64,000 nt of DNA, taken from contig JAZBQD010000019.1 in NCBI GenBank assembly GCA_036583965.1, positions 2,409,006 to 2,473,005 on the forward strand, read 5' to 3'. The DNA comes from Prunella strophiata (taxonomy: Eukaryota; Chordata; Aves; Passeriformes; Prunellidae). Under the pieces are notes generated by a model. It searched no databases. It had not been told where the DNA came from and was given only the letters and a program-made list of their open reading frames with translations. Position numbers and translations under genes: made by a program. This document shows positions 1 to 10,894 of the stretch, one piece after another; the first letter of the stretch is position 1, and every line of letters starts with the position of its first letter.

Positions 1-1487
1 AAGAGAAATGGGGAAGGAAAAGGGGACAGGGACATGGGAAAGGTGAAGAGAAATGGGGAAGGAAAAGGGGACAAGGGACAAGGGAAAAGTGAAGAGAAAT
101 GGGGAAGGAAAAGGGGACAGGGACAAGGGAAAGGTGAAGAGAAATGGGGAAGGAAAAGGGGACAGGGACAAGGGAAAGGTGAAGAGAAATGGGGAAGGAA
201 AAGGGGACAGGGACAAGGGAAAGGTGAAGAGAAATGGGGAAGGAAAAGGGGACAGGGACAAGGGAAAGGTGAAGAGAAATGGGGAAGGAAAAGGGGACAG
301 GGACAAGGGAAAGGTGAAGAGAAATGGGGAAGGAAAAGGGGACAGGGACAAGGGAAAGGTGAAGAGAAATGGGGAAGGAAAAGGGGACAGGGACATGGGA
401 AAGGTGAAGAGAAATGGGGAAGGAAAAGGGGACAGGGACAAGGGAAAGGTGAAGAGAAATGGGGAAGGAAAAGGGGACAGGGACAAGGGAAAGGTGAAGA
501 GAAATGGGGAAGGAAAAGGGGACAGGGACAAGGGAAAGGTGAAGAGAAATGGGGAAGGAAAAGGGGACAGGGACATGGGAAAGGTGAAGAGAAATGGGGA
601 AGGAAAAGGGGACAAGGGACAAGGGAAAAGTGAAGAGAAATGGGGAGGGAAAAGGGGACAGGGACAAGGGAAAGGTGAAGAGAAATGGGGAAGGAAAAGG
701 GGACAGGGACAAGGGAAAGGTGAAGAGAAATGGGGAAGGAAAAGGGGACAGGGACAAGGGAAAGGTGAAGAGAAATGGGGAAGGAAAAGGGGACAGGGAC
801 AAGGGAAAGGTGAAGAGAAATGGGGAAGGAAAAGGGGACAGGGACAAGGGAAAGGTGAAGAGAAATGGGGAAGGAAAAGGGGACAGGGACAAGGGAAAGG
901 GAAGAGAAAAGGGAAAGGAAAAGAGGGCAGGGACAAGGGAAAGGTGAAGAGAAATGGGGAAGGAAAAGGGGACAGGGACAAGGGAAAGGCAAAGAGAAAT
1001 GGGGAAGGAAAAGGGGACAGGGACAAGGGAAAGGCAAAGAGAAATGGGGAAGGAAAAGGGGACAGGGACAAGGGAAAGGCAAAGAGAAATGGGGAAGGAA
1101 AAGGGGACAGGGACAAGGGAAAGGCAAAGAGAAATGGGGAAGGAAAAGGGGACAGGGACAAGGGAAAGGCAAAGAGAAATGGGGAAGGAAAAGGGGACAG
1201 GGACAAGGGAAAGGCAAAGAGAAATGGGGAAGGAAAAGGGGACAGGGACAAGGGAAAGGCAAAGAGAAATGGGGAAGGAAAAGGGGACAGGGACAAGGGA
1301 AAGGTGAAGAGAAATGGGGAAGGAAAAGGGGACAGGGACAAGGGAAAGGCAAAGAGAAATGGGGAAGGAAAAGGGGACAGGGACAAGGGAAAGGCAAAGA
1401 GAAATGGGGAAGGAAAAGGGGACAGGGACAAGGGAAAGGCAAAGAGAAATGGGGAAGGAAAAGGGGACAGGGACAAGGGAAAGGTGA
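1..1487. repeat. 45-bp purine-rich minisatellite, cut by assembly gap
   Basis: About 33 tandem copies of a 45-bp unit built from GAAGAGAAATGGGGAAGGAA, AAGGGGACAGGGACAAGGGA and AAGGT. The plus strand is almost all A and G. Two unit types occur: GGTGAAGAG dominates to about 960 and GGCAAAGAG from about 980 on, with one diverged unit near 898-930. The unit is 15 codons without a stop, so frames stay open. The array begins before the window and runs into the N gap. By position it lies upstream of, or inside the intron of, PTGDR (inference). Confidence 0.97.
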
Positions 1488-1987
1488 NNNNNNNNNNNNN
1501 NNNNNNNNNNNNNNNNNNNNNNNNNNNNNNNNNNNNNNNNNNNNNNNNNNNNNNNNNNNNNNNNNNNNNNNNNNNNNNNNNNNNNNNNNNNNNNNNNNNN
1601 NNNNNNNNNNNNNNNNNNNNNNNNNNNNNNNNNNNNNNNNNNNNNNNNNNNNNNNNNNNNNNNNNNNNNNNNNNNNNNNNNNNNNNNNNNNNNNNNNNNN
1701 NNNNNNNNNNNNNNNNNNNNNNNNNNNNNNNNNNNNNNNNNNNNNNNNNNNNNNNNNNNNNNNNNNNNNNNNNNNNNNNNNNNNNNNNNNNNNNNNNNNN
1801 NNNNNNNNNNNNNNNNNNNNNNNNNNNNNNNNNNNNNNNNNNNNNNNNNNNNNNNNNNNNNNNNNNNNNNNNNNNNNNNNNNNNNNNNNNNNNNNNNNNN
1901 NNNNNNNNNNNNNNNNNNNNNNNNNNNNNNNNNNNNNNNNNNNNNNNNNNNNNNNNNNNNNNNNNNNNNNNNNNNNNNNNNNNNNNN
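1488..1987. other. assembly gap of 500 N
   Basis: Exactly 500 N, a size usually used as a placeholder for an unknown distance. It interrupts the 45-bp array and may hide further array and the first coding exon of PTGDR. Confidence 0.99.
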
Positions 1988-2502
1988 TTTTCCCTCACCC
2001 TCTGCAGGCAGAGCTGCTGCCACAGGCAGAGCTACCCCAAAATCAGGCTGGGGAGTGTGACAATTTCCACATCCTCTTCCTGTCACCTCTGGAACCATGG
2101 GGTAGCAGCCACCAGCAGGGCTCATACAGATTTTGTGACCACCCCTGCTGAGTTATCCAATGGATTCCAGCTCCAGTTTCCATGGATCAGCACAAGTGGG
2201 GTGCCTTGGGGACAGAGCAGCACATGCCAAGGCTGGATGATTCCTTCATCCATTAAAAACTCCTGGGCACTGGGACCACATTTCCAGCTCTGACATCCTT
2301 GTCCTGATAGGATTTGCCATCCCTGAGCCACGACCACGATCCAGCTGGACCCACAACCCACAGCACACCCCATGGGGCTAAAACTTCTTTTGCTGCCCTG
2401 GCAATACTTTTACCCCACCACAGCACCACCTCCCCAAACCCTTCACTATTTCCTTCACCTTCCCTAACTCCCCCCCGTTTCCTGGATGTTTTTTTGGGCC
2501 AG

Positions 2503-2781
2503 ATCCGGGCGTACATGGGGGCTTTTGCTGCTGACTTCAACGAGAACGCCGACCTGAGCGCGCTGCGCTTCCTCTCCGTCAACTCCATCGTGGACCCCTG
2601 GGTCTTCATCATCTTCCGCACCTCCGTCTTCCGCAGCTTCGTGCGCCGCCTCTGCCGCCGCCTGGGCTCCCGCAGAGCCTCGCTGCGCGCCTCCAGCCCC
2701 GCTGGTGACAGTGGTGACAGCCACTTCTGTCCCCCGGGCTGGCGCAGGACGGAGCCGCCGCCGCCGCTCGGCGTGCCCTGA
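2503..2781 (+). CDS. PTGDR: prostaglandin D2 receptor, last coding exon (partial gene)
   Basis: Seen: an acceptor (GGGCCAG) at 2502 opens a phase-0 exon of 92 codons plus TGA. It starts IRAYMGAF and contains TM7 with [18 protein letters not shown], the prostanoid-receptor signature including the TM7 arginine that in this family binds the ligand carboxylate and the DPW motif. A basic, Arg-rich cytoplasmic tail follows, ending in a proline run. Family knowledge: prostanoid receptors have one coding intron at the end of TM6, exactly where this exon starts; DP1 is a Gs-coupled rhodopsin-class receptor. GAF after the junction and VFIIF favour DP over EP2, and PTGDR lies just upstream of PTGER2 in other vertebrates. 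Exon 1 (TM1-6, about 0.8 kb) is not in the visible sequence and must be in the gap or upstream. An alternative is another prostanoid-receptor paralogue. Confidence 0.87.
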   Translation: MRAYMGAFAADFNENADLSALRFLSVNSIVDPWVFIIFRTSVFRSFVRRLCRRLGSRRASLRASSPAGDSGDSHFCPPGWRRTEPPPPLGVP

Positions 2782-2807
2782 GCGCGGCGCTGCCGCAAGA
2801 GCCGGCG

Positions 2808-2857
2808 AGGATGAGGATGAGGATGAGGATGAGGATGAGGATGAGGATGAGGATGAG
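2808..2857 (+). repeat. GATGAG hexamer microsatellite in PTGDR 3' UTR
   Basis: About eight copies of GATGAG starting some 27 bp after the PTGDR stop codon, so presumably in its 3' UTR. Confidence 0.9.
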
Positions 2858-3133
2858 CAGCGAGCCTTCGGCCCCGCGTGCCTGCCCTGGGGCACCCCGA
2901 GGCGGCACAGGGCCGGTGGCAGGCGGGCACAGCGGCCAGCCCGCCGCGAGGGACGCTGTGAAGGTTTCTGTGCCCTCCCCAGGCTGCGTTTTACCCCGGA
3001 GGGGATCTGGGATCTCCGGGGGTTTGGGAATGTCTGAGCAGCAGCAGCACTTTGGGGAGAGCCCGGCTCCGCGGTTTGGAGTGTGGCTCAAGCAGTGGGA
3101 CACACAGGGAGAAGTGTGGGTGTGCCCCCATGG

Positions 3134-3139
3134 AATAAA
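3134..3139 (+). terminator. poly(A) signal of PTGDR
   Basis: AATAAA 353 bp after the PTGDR stop, followed by a GT/T-rich stretch (GTGGTTCAGTGTTTC). It is the first canonical signal downstream and gives a short 3' UTR. Confidence 0.7.
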
Positions 3140-4277
3140 AGTGGTTCAGTGTTTCATCACCTTGGCCTGTGCATGATCCCACTCCATGCCAAGGAATGGG
3201 TTTGGGGTGTGCCCAGACTGGGCGAGGGGCAGGAGGGACTCAGAAATTGGAGCAGGAGCTGGATGCAGGTGGGATCCCTCCCTGGCACACCTCCACCCCT
3301 GCCCAGGATCTTCCCTGTTCCCAGGGCAGGGCTGTGCTTTGTCCACCCTTATCTCACTCTTCTCTGGAAAGCTCTGATCACTGATGTTGCATTTGTGTTC
3401 CTGAGCTGTACCTGTTCTGCTGTAATGATTTAAACTCAGTATTTATGAGTGTCCTGAGCCTTAATGAGAGCAGTAATTGAGAGAACACAGAGCCTGGCAG
3501 GCACAAGCCCTCGGTGAGAGCGTGCAAGAGAGAGATCCTTTTAATGGAAGATCCATTTCCTCTCAACCACAGGTATTAACTGCATCTAATTTTTGCCTCA
3601 AGTGAACATTTAGGCCAAAAAAATTATGATGACCAACTGTTTAGTGCCCTTGGAGGAGACAGAGGGTATTTCTCTCCTGTGTTTAGCTAAGCCCTGCAAG
3701 GTGTAGCTGTGTTCCTGCCTGCTCTCATGTGATGTTTACTCTTGGTGTCAAACAGATTCTGCTCCTGAAGGAGCAATATCTTGGAGCTTTTTGGAGGTGA
3801 CCTGCTGGGCTTGGCTCTGGCTGTTTCTCCCAGCTGGAGAAAAGGGCAGAGCTGTGTTTGGGGGTGGTTTTGGGGGCACCTGTGAGCTGCCAGCTCGGTG
3901 CCTCTCCTGGGGGTTTTCCAAGGGGAAAGGAGGAAATGAGGGCTGGTTCATGGATTGGTTTCATGTTACTGGTGTGGTATTGACTTGGTGGGGCTGCAGA
4001 GTCAACAGCTCTGAGCCTGCTCCGTGGCTTTCTGGGATCTGTTCCACAGCAGCCAGATGAGATAACAGCCCTGGAAAACTTTGTGGCTGTCCCCAATAAA
4101 CTGGGATCTCCTCCCCCAAACAGACCCAGGCTCTTTGGGACAGATGGAGCAGGCACAGTGAGGCTGGGAGTGTTCATGGATCAGGGAATGATCTCTGAGG
4201 TGGGATAAGATTTCCAAGCTGAGGGCATTCTGGGTGTGCAGGGCATCATCTGCCCGTGGTGCCTGTGAGGATTCACT
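3140..4277. other. intergenic, no gene seen
   Basis: Between PTGDR and PTGER2. Moderate GC, short unrelated open frames only, no recognisable exon, RNA gene or transposon end. Confidence 0.6.
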
Positions 4278-4947
4278 CCTGGAGATCCCTGCCCCAGGAG
4301 AGATCCCTGCCCCAGGAGAGATCCCTGCCCCAGGAAAAATCCCTGCTCCAGGAGAGATCCCTGCCCCAGGAAAGGTCCCTGCCCCAGGAGAGATCCCTGC
4401 CCCAGGAGAGATCCCTGCCCCAGGAGAGATCCCTGCCCCAGGAAAAATCCCTGCTCCAGGAGAGATCCCTGCCCCAGGAGAGATCCCTGCCCCAGGAAAA
4501 ATCCCTGCCCCAGGAAAAATCCCTGCCCCAGGAGAGATCCCTGCCCCAGGAGAGATCCCTGCCCCAGGAGAGATCCCTGCCCCAGGAAAAATCCCTGCCC
4601 CAGGAAAAATCCCTGCCCCAGGAGAGATCCCTGCCCCAGGAAAAGTCCCTGCCCCAGGAAAAGTCCCTGCTCCAGGAAAAGTCCCTGCTCCAGGAAAAAT
4701 CCCTGGCCCAGGAAAGGTCCCTGGCCCAGGAGAGATCCCTGCTCCAGGAAAAATCCCTGCCCCAGGAGAGATCCCTGCCCCAGGAGAAGTCCCTGTCCCA
4801 GGAAAAATCCCTGCCCCAGGAAAGGTCCCTGCCCCAGGAAAAATCCCTGCCCCAGGAAAAATCCCTGCCCCATGAAAAGTCCCTGGCCCAGGAGAGATCC
4901 CTGGCCCAGGAAAAATCCCTGCTCCAGGAGAGATCCCTGCCCCATGT
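4278..4947. repeat. 18-bp minisatellite
   Basis: About 37 tandem copies of GAGAGATCCCTGCCCCAG. Variation is mostly GAGAGA versus GAAAAA/GAAAGG in the first third and CTGCCC versus CTGCTC or CTGGCC. Period is six codons and no unit has a stop on either strand, which explains overlapping open frames on both strands. Intergenic. Confidence 0.97.
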
Positions 4948-5865
4948 TGTGTGTGTTTAGATCCCATGGCAACCACAATCCATGGAAATCAGTGATTAAA
5001 CCAACACAAACCAGATCAGGTTCTTTATTGAGGTGCAAAAGCAGACTCCCCCTGAGCCCCTAGCAAACACCTCACCACTGCCCCACCCGTGATTTTATCA
5101 TCTCAGGAAATAAACCACGGAGCCACCAGCCACCCCCCATCCCTGCAGCATCCTCACTCCCTGCCTGGGACCCCACATTTCCCAGCGACCTTGACACACT
5201 GCTCTGGCTTGGGCAGCACTTTTAATCGGGATTCTGCCCTTCCTGGTGTCCTACCTGCTGTGGGAACAGACTGGGAGGCTCCAGGCAGCCAGGCTGGGAC
5301 TGGGGCTGCAGCCAGGCCGATAAATCCTCGCTCCCGGGGCTGCCGTGTCCCCGTCCTCGCCAGAGATGGCAGCACGTCCCCAGCCAGGGCCGGGCTGCCC
5401 ACGGGTGTTCTGCACCCCGAGCTGGTCCCTTTTCAGTTTGGGGTTTCAGGAGTCAAAGCTTAGATTCCCTCCTTACTGAGTCTGGGAGCGATCAAAACGA
5501 AAGGAACATCTAAATTAAATACGAATTGAAATGAAAAATCCCGACAGCGCGCGCGGGTTGGTTGTAAGTGTTGCTGAATTGGTTCTGTTGAATTTGGTTC
5601 TATTGCTGAATAAAAGCAAAAAAGCTCAGGGAGCTCCAGCTGAGGAGGGGGGAGCTGCTGGGGAGCCCTCCCTGATCACATCCTGCCCCCAGGCTCCTCC
5701 AGCGCTCAGTCATGCCCCTGGGGACCCCTCGGTGCCAGCGTGCTCCTGTGCCAGCCCTTCCCGCAGGGACTGGCAGTAAAGAGGCGAGAAATGGAGGCAC
5801 TAAAGAGCCGCTGCTCAGCCCGGGGCTGCAGCTCCGCGCCAGCCGTGCCCTTGTGGGGCTGCTCC
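4948..5865. other. intergenic; short CpG-containing segment
   Basis: No gene recognised. About 5270-5430 is GC-rich with several CpGs compared with its surroundings, and 5460-5620 is AT-richer. Nothing proves a promoter here. Confidence 0.5.
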
Positions 5866-6705
5866 TGCCCCTGCCATCCCTGCCACCCTCCAGCACTGCC
5901 AGCTGCTCCCTGCCATCCCTGCCACCCTCCAGCACTGCCAGCTGCTCCCTGCCATCCCTGCCACCCTCCAGCACTGCCAGCTGCTCTCTGCCCCTGCCAT
6001 CCCTGCCACCCTCCAGCACTGCCAGCTCCAGCTGCTCCCTGCCCCTGCCATCCCTGCCACCCTCCAGCACTGCCAGCTGCTCCCTGCCATCCCTGCCATC
6101 CCTGCCACCCTCCAGCACTGCCAGCTGCTCCCTGCCCCTGCCATCCCTGCCATCCCTGCCACCCTCCAGCACTGCCAGCTGCTCCCTGCCATCCCTGCCA
6201 TCCTGCCACCCTCCAGCCACTGCCAGCTGCTCCCTGCCCCTGCCACCCTCCAGCACTGCCAGCTGCTCCCTGCCCCTGCCATCCCTGCCACCCTCCAGCA
6301 CTGCCAGCTGCTCCCTGCCCCTGCCATCCCTGCCATCCCTGCCATCCCTGCCACCCTCCAGCACTGCCAGCTGCTCCCTGCCCCTGCCATCCCTGCCATC
6401 CCTGCCCCTGCCACCCTCCAGCACTGCCAGCTGCTCCCTGCCCCTGCCATCCTCCAGCACTGCCAGCTGCTCTCTGCCCCTGCCATCCCTGCCATCCCTG
6501 CCACCCTCCAGCACTGCCAGCTGCTCCCTGCCCCTGCCATCCCTGCCATCCCTGCCACCCTCCAGCACTGCCAGCTGCTCCCTGCCCCTGCCATCCCTGC
6601 CACCCTCCAGCACTGCCAGCTGCTCCCTGCCCCTGCCATCCTCCAGCACTGCCAGCTGCTCCCTGCCCCTGCCATCCCTGCCACCCTCCAGCACTGCCAC
6701 TGCCC
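5866..6705. repeat. compound 9-bp/39-bp minisatellite
   Basis: Tandem copies of a roughly 39-bp module (CCATCCCTG + CCACCCTCCAGCACTGCCAG + CTGCTCCCTG) in which the 9-mer CCATCCCTG or the 6-mer CCCCTG is present in variable number. Higher-order structure therefore comes from nested expansion of the 9-mer. Pyrimidine-rich on the plus strand. Confidence 0.95.
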
Positions 6706-7479
6706 CGTCCCACGCTGTCCCTGCTGCCACCAGCATCACCTCTCCTCTCATCCCGCTCCTTTCCTGGACAGAAGTCACTCCCAGGGTGGGGTTTTTGGGG
6801 TTTTTTGTGTATTTTTTTCAGCTCACGAAATCCAGGCACAACTTTGCTCAAGCTCATTTCCCGACAAATTGTTTCGCTCTTGCAAAGAGCCCGTGTCTTT
6901 TTTTTTTATTTTTTTATTGCCTGCCTGCATTTTTCAGCTGCTCTGGCAGCAGGGAGCTGCTCGTGCCCGGGCAGGCAGCAGTGCCAGGGCTGCCAGGAGC
7001 CCCAGCCAGCCCTGGAGTGCCCTCCTTTGCTTTTTAACCCATGCACCCGGGTGCTGGTACAGGATAAAAACCCAAAACCTGGCCTGTGCTCAGCCCTGCT
7101 TGCCCAGGATGGGCAGTGAGGCTGCTGGGAGCTCTGGGGCACACAGGGATAAGGGGTGGGAAGGCTTTGGGAGAGAAATGTTGTCTGGATTTGTTAAACA
7201 CGAGCCAGGATTGGGGTTTGGTTCAAAGGGGGTGAAATCCACTCGCCACAAACAGGAGGGGTGGATTCCTCCACGTCCCTGGTGCCATCCTTTAAAATCC
7301 ACCAGGGATGGAGCAGGATCCCAACACCCTCCCCAGCCACAGGCAGCCAACACCAGAGGCTGAGTCCTCTCTGTGAACTTCATAAAGTTTCCTACAAGCC
7401 CTGAGTGTTTTCTCCAACGGGGCCAAGCCTGGAAATCTTTTTTTAGAATGCCAACAGACCTTGAGAGGATGTATGAGGT
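6706..7479. other. intergenic; T-rich runs
   Basis: Contains T-rich tracts near 6788-6820 and 6896-6918. No gene or mobile-element end recognised. Confidence 0.5.
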
Positions 7480-8097
7480 GCTGGAGTGTGACCAGGGAAG
7501 GGAACAGAGCTGGGAAGGGTCTGGAGCACCAGGAGGGGCTGAGGGAGCTGGGAAGGGAATGGAGAATTCCTGAGGGAGCTGGGAAGGGAATGGAGAATTC
7601 CTGAGGAGCTGGGAAGGGGCTGGAGAATTCCTGAGGAGCTGGGAAGGGAATGGAGAATCCCTGAGGGAGCTGGGAAGGGAATGGAGAATTCCTGAGGAGC
7701 TGGGAAGGGATTGGAGAATTCCTGAGGGAGCTGGGAAGGGAATGGAGAATTCCTGAGGGAGCTGGGAAGGGGTTCAGCCTGGAGCAATTGAGGCTCAGGG
7801 GGACCTTGTGGCTCTGCACAGCTCCTGACAGAAGGGGACAGGCTCTGCTCCCAGGGGACAGGGACAGGAGGAGAGGGAACAGCCTCCAGTTGCACCAAGA
7901 GAGGTTTAGTTTGAGTATTGGAGAAAATTTCTCTGCCCAGGGCAGTGGTGGAGTCCCCATCCCTGGAGGGATTTAAAAGCTGTGAGGATGTGGCACTTGG
8001 GGACACGGGTCAGTGGTGGCCTTGGCAGTGCTGGGGGAATGGTTGGACTCAATGTCTTGGGGGACTTTTCCAATTTAAACAATTCAAGGCTTTGATC
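7480..8097 (+). mobile_element. CR1 LINE 3' fragment, plus orientation
   Basis: Reads through the CR1 landmarks: GGACCTTGTGGCTCTGCACA, CAGTGGTGGAGTCCCCATCC, GGGATTTAAAAGCTGTGAGG and ATGGTTGGACTCAATGTCTT, ending in a decayed 3' tail near 8095. It matches the copy at 43930-44358 nearly throughout, apart from the internal expansion at 7530-7780. Confidence 0.85.
7530..7780. repeat. ~30-bp minisatellite inside a CR1 element
   Basis: Seven to eight copies of GGAGCTGGGAAGGGAATGGA + GAATTCCTGAG, nearly each with an EcoRI site. The sister CR1 at 43930 has only one copy of the GGAGCTGGGAAGGGG segment, so the array arose after insertion. Confidence 0.9.
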
Positions 8098-9495
8098 TGG
8101 CCCTCACTATAGAGGCAGGACACGAGCTAAACATGGAAGCAAGGGGAAGAAAACAAACACTTCCCAAGGCAGGACAGATTGTACCAAGCAGCCTGTTCCT
8201 GGTTTCCAGCACAGAAGGGGGAATAAAAAAACAAAAGCCCAGCAATTTTCCTATTATTGCAGAAAAATCCCATCAGAGACAACTGTCAGTGGAGAAGCCT
8301 GAAGCCCCAGAAGGGTATTTAAGGCTCCATTAGCTGCCAGGAAAATGAGCTCCAGAAGAAGCCAAAACCCCTTCCTGAGCTGTGACATGGAAAGCCAGAA
8401 AGGAGTGGGAGGCTGGGAAAAGCCTTGGAGCACCCCACGGGGTGCCTGCTGCTCAGAAAAGGGCTCTGGGTGGGCAGAGTGCAGCTGCCTGGAGGGACCA
8501 GGGCAGGATTCAGCCTCAGCTGAGTTTGTGGGGGCACAGAGCAGGGCTGAACGTGCCAGGGTGCCACCCGACCTCTGGAATGAAACAGGGTGGCTCTGAG
8601 CAGCTGTGTCCTTGTGCTGCACCAGCACTGGGAGCAGGGCTCAGAGAGCTCCTGGGATGTGTTCTCCTGGCCCAGCTGTGCTGAGGTGGCCTGGGATGGC
8701 TCCAACTGTCCCCTCCATCCCCCCCTTTGGTGTGAGCATGGGAGCAGAGCTGGGGCTGTGCTCAGCCACCTCAGTGAAGAGGCCTTTGAGCTCTGTGAGA
8801 GAAGAAAGCAAAGCGGTTTTTTTTTGGTTTTTTTGGGTTTTTTTTTTCCTTTCAAAAGCAGTGGCCCCTCAGAGGTGGAGGTGCTGTCACAAACCACAGC
8901 TCACCCGGCCCTCGAGGCTGCTGTGCCCCAAGTTTCCTTTACAGAGTTCCTGTTACAAAAGAGTGGTTTTTAAAATAACAGCCCAAGTGGCTGCAACCTG
9001 CTGTGTCCCTGCTGGAGCCATCCCTGCTGCAGTGTTTCACTGAGGTGCACGGGGCAAATTAAAGATTAAATTGTTACAGCTCTTGGGGCAGCCCCAGGGC
9101 CACAGGAGGGAAAGGATTTTTTATTCTGAGAGTTACCTGTGAAGCACCAACTGCTTAATAAAGGCAGCTTGAGTGAGGGCTGGTGTCCTGAAGGATGCAG
9201 GGAGCATCTGAGGCCACTGGGATGGAGCATGTGGATTTCCCAGCCCTGGATAGTGGAAGGTGTCCCTGCCCATGGGCTGCACCCCTGGGGACCCTGGTGA
9301 CATGTAGGGCAGGGGGACAATGGGGACATGCACGGGGCAGGGAGTTCTCCACGGGTTCCTCTGGAGCTGTGGGAATTCTCCTGCACAGCCTGGGCTCAGT
9401 GGGACTCTGGCCTCAGGGGTTTTGGGGTTCTGGAGCCAGCACCAGCTCTGGCTGTGCCCTGGGGCTCTGAGGCCAGACTGGAGCTGGCCCAGAGC
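8098..9495. other. intergenic upstream of PTGER2
   Basis: No exon recognised. Holds a T/G homopolymer-rich stretch at about 8817-8852. GC and CpG rise toward 9480. Confidence 0.5.
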
Positions 9496-10142
9496 TCCAC
9501 CGGGGGTCTCTGACCGTGGAGAGGCTCCTGGAGGGGCACCGGGACAGGGAGTGACTCCGGGAGCCACCCGGGGCTCCGGGAGCTGTGCCGGGATTGGCCG
9601 TGACAGCGAGCCCAGCCCGGCACCGAGAGCCCGGCCCCGGCAGCAGGAGGGACCGTGCCGGGGGTGGGTGAGAGCTGCTCCCGGCCTGGCACGGGACTGG
9701 CCGTGCCCCGGGGCTCCTGGACCGGCACCGGGGCTCCTGGACCGGCACCGGGGCTCTCGGACCGGCACCGGGCTCCTGGACCGGCACCGGGCTCCAGGAC
9801 TGACACTGGGGCTCTCAGACCGGCACCGGGCTCCTGGACCGGCACCGGGGCTCTCAGATCGGCACCGGGCTCCTGGACCGGCACCGGGCTCCTGGACCGG
9901 CACCGGGCCCGGACGAGACCGGGTGCTGATCGTGTGTGAGAGACGCACCTGGTCGGGCAGCGTGGGCTGGGGGCGTGCCGGAAGCCGCGGGAGGGGTCAA
10001 CAGGGGAATGTCCCAGAGATACCGGGGCCGGGGCTGGGTCACACCGGGGACCGTCCCAGCGACCCCGGGGCCGGGGCTGGGTCACACCGGGGACTGTCCC
10101 AGCGACCCCGGGACCGCCGCAGCACTCCCGGCACAGCACTGG
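9496..10142 (+). promoter_or_regulatory. CpG-rich 5' flank of PTGER2 with decayed 19-bp repeats
   Basis: A strongly GC- and CpG-rich stretch leading to the PTGER2 start. About 9716-9912 holds imperfect copies of the 19-bp unit (CTCCTGGACCGGCACCGGG) that expands further downstream. A ~50-bp direct repeat around 10020-10110 (GGTCACACCGGGGAC...) is also seen. Promoter role is inferred from position and CpG density; no TATA box was found. Confidence 0.5.
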
Positions 10143-10867
10143 GGCCTCTCGGACCGGCACCGGGCTCCTGGACCGGCACCGGGCTCCTGGACCGGCACCG
10201 GGCTCCTGGACCGGCACCGGGCTCCTGGACCGGCACCGGGCTCCTGGACCGGCACCGGGCTCCTGGACCGGCACCGGGCTCCTGGACCGGCACCGGGCTC
10301 CTGGACCGGCACCGGGCTCCTGGACCGGCACCGGGCTCCTGGACCGGCACCGGGCTCCTGGACCGGCACCGGGCTCCTGGACCGGCACCGGGCTCCTGGA
10401 CCGGCACCGGGCTCCTGGACCGGCACCGGGCTCCTGGACCGGCACCGGGCTCCTGGACCGGCACCGGGCTCCTGGACCGGCACCGGGCTCCTGGACCGGC
10501 ACCGGGCTCCTGGACCGGCACCGGGCTCCTGGACCGGCACCGGGCTCCTGGACCGGCACCGGGCTCCTGGACCGGCACCGGGCTCCTGGACCGGCACCGG
10601 GCTCCTGGACCGGCACCGGGCTCCTGGACCGGCACCGGGCTCCTGGACCGGCACCGGGCTCCTGGACCGGCACCGGGCTCCTGGACCGGCACCGGGCTCC
10701 TGGACCGGCACCGGGCTCCTGGACCGGCACCGGGCTCCTGGACCGGCACCGGGCTCCTGGACCGGCACCGGGCTCCTGGACCGGCACCGGGCTCCTGGAC
10801 CGGCACCGGGCTCCTGGACCGGCACCGGGCTCCTGGACCGGCACCGGGCTCCTGGACCGGCACCGGG
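10143..10867. repeat. 19-bp GC-rich minisatellite at the PTGER2 5' end
   Basis: About 38 near-identical tandem copies of CTCCTGGACCGGCACCGGG. Each unit has two CpGs, both in CCGG. The array ends 27 bp before the PTGER2 ATG, so it occupies the 5' UTR or core promoter. Near-identity of units indicates recent expansion or homogenisation. Confidence 0.98.
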
Positions 10868-10870
10868 CGT

Positions 10871-10893
10871 GCGGCGGCGGCGGCGGCGGCGGG
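10871..10893 (+). repeat. CGG triplet run before PTGER2 ATG
   Basis: About 7.5 copies of GCG/CGG lie between the 19-bp array and the start codon, presumably in the 5' UTR. Confidence 0.9.
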
Positions 10894-10894
10894 G

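Noticed and set aside
53..2293. 746-codon frame with a lysine-rich repeat protein
   Set aside because: Reads through the 45-bp array and 500 N.
4002..6857. Collagen-like, Cys/Pro-rich or Gly/Trp-rich repeat proteins
   Set aside because: Translations of 18-bp and 9/39-bp arrays on both strands.
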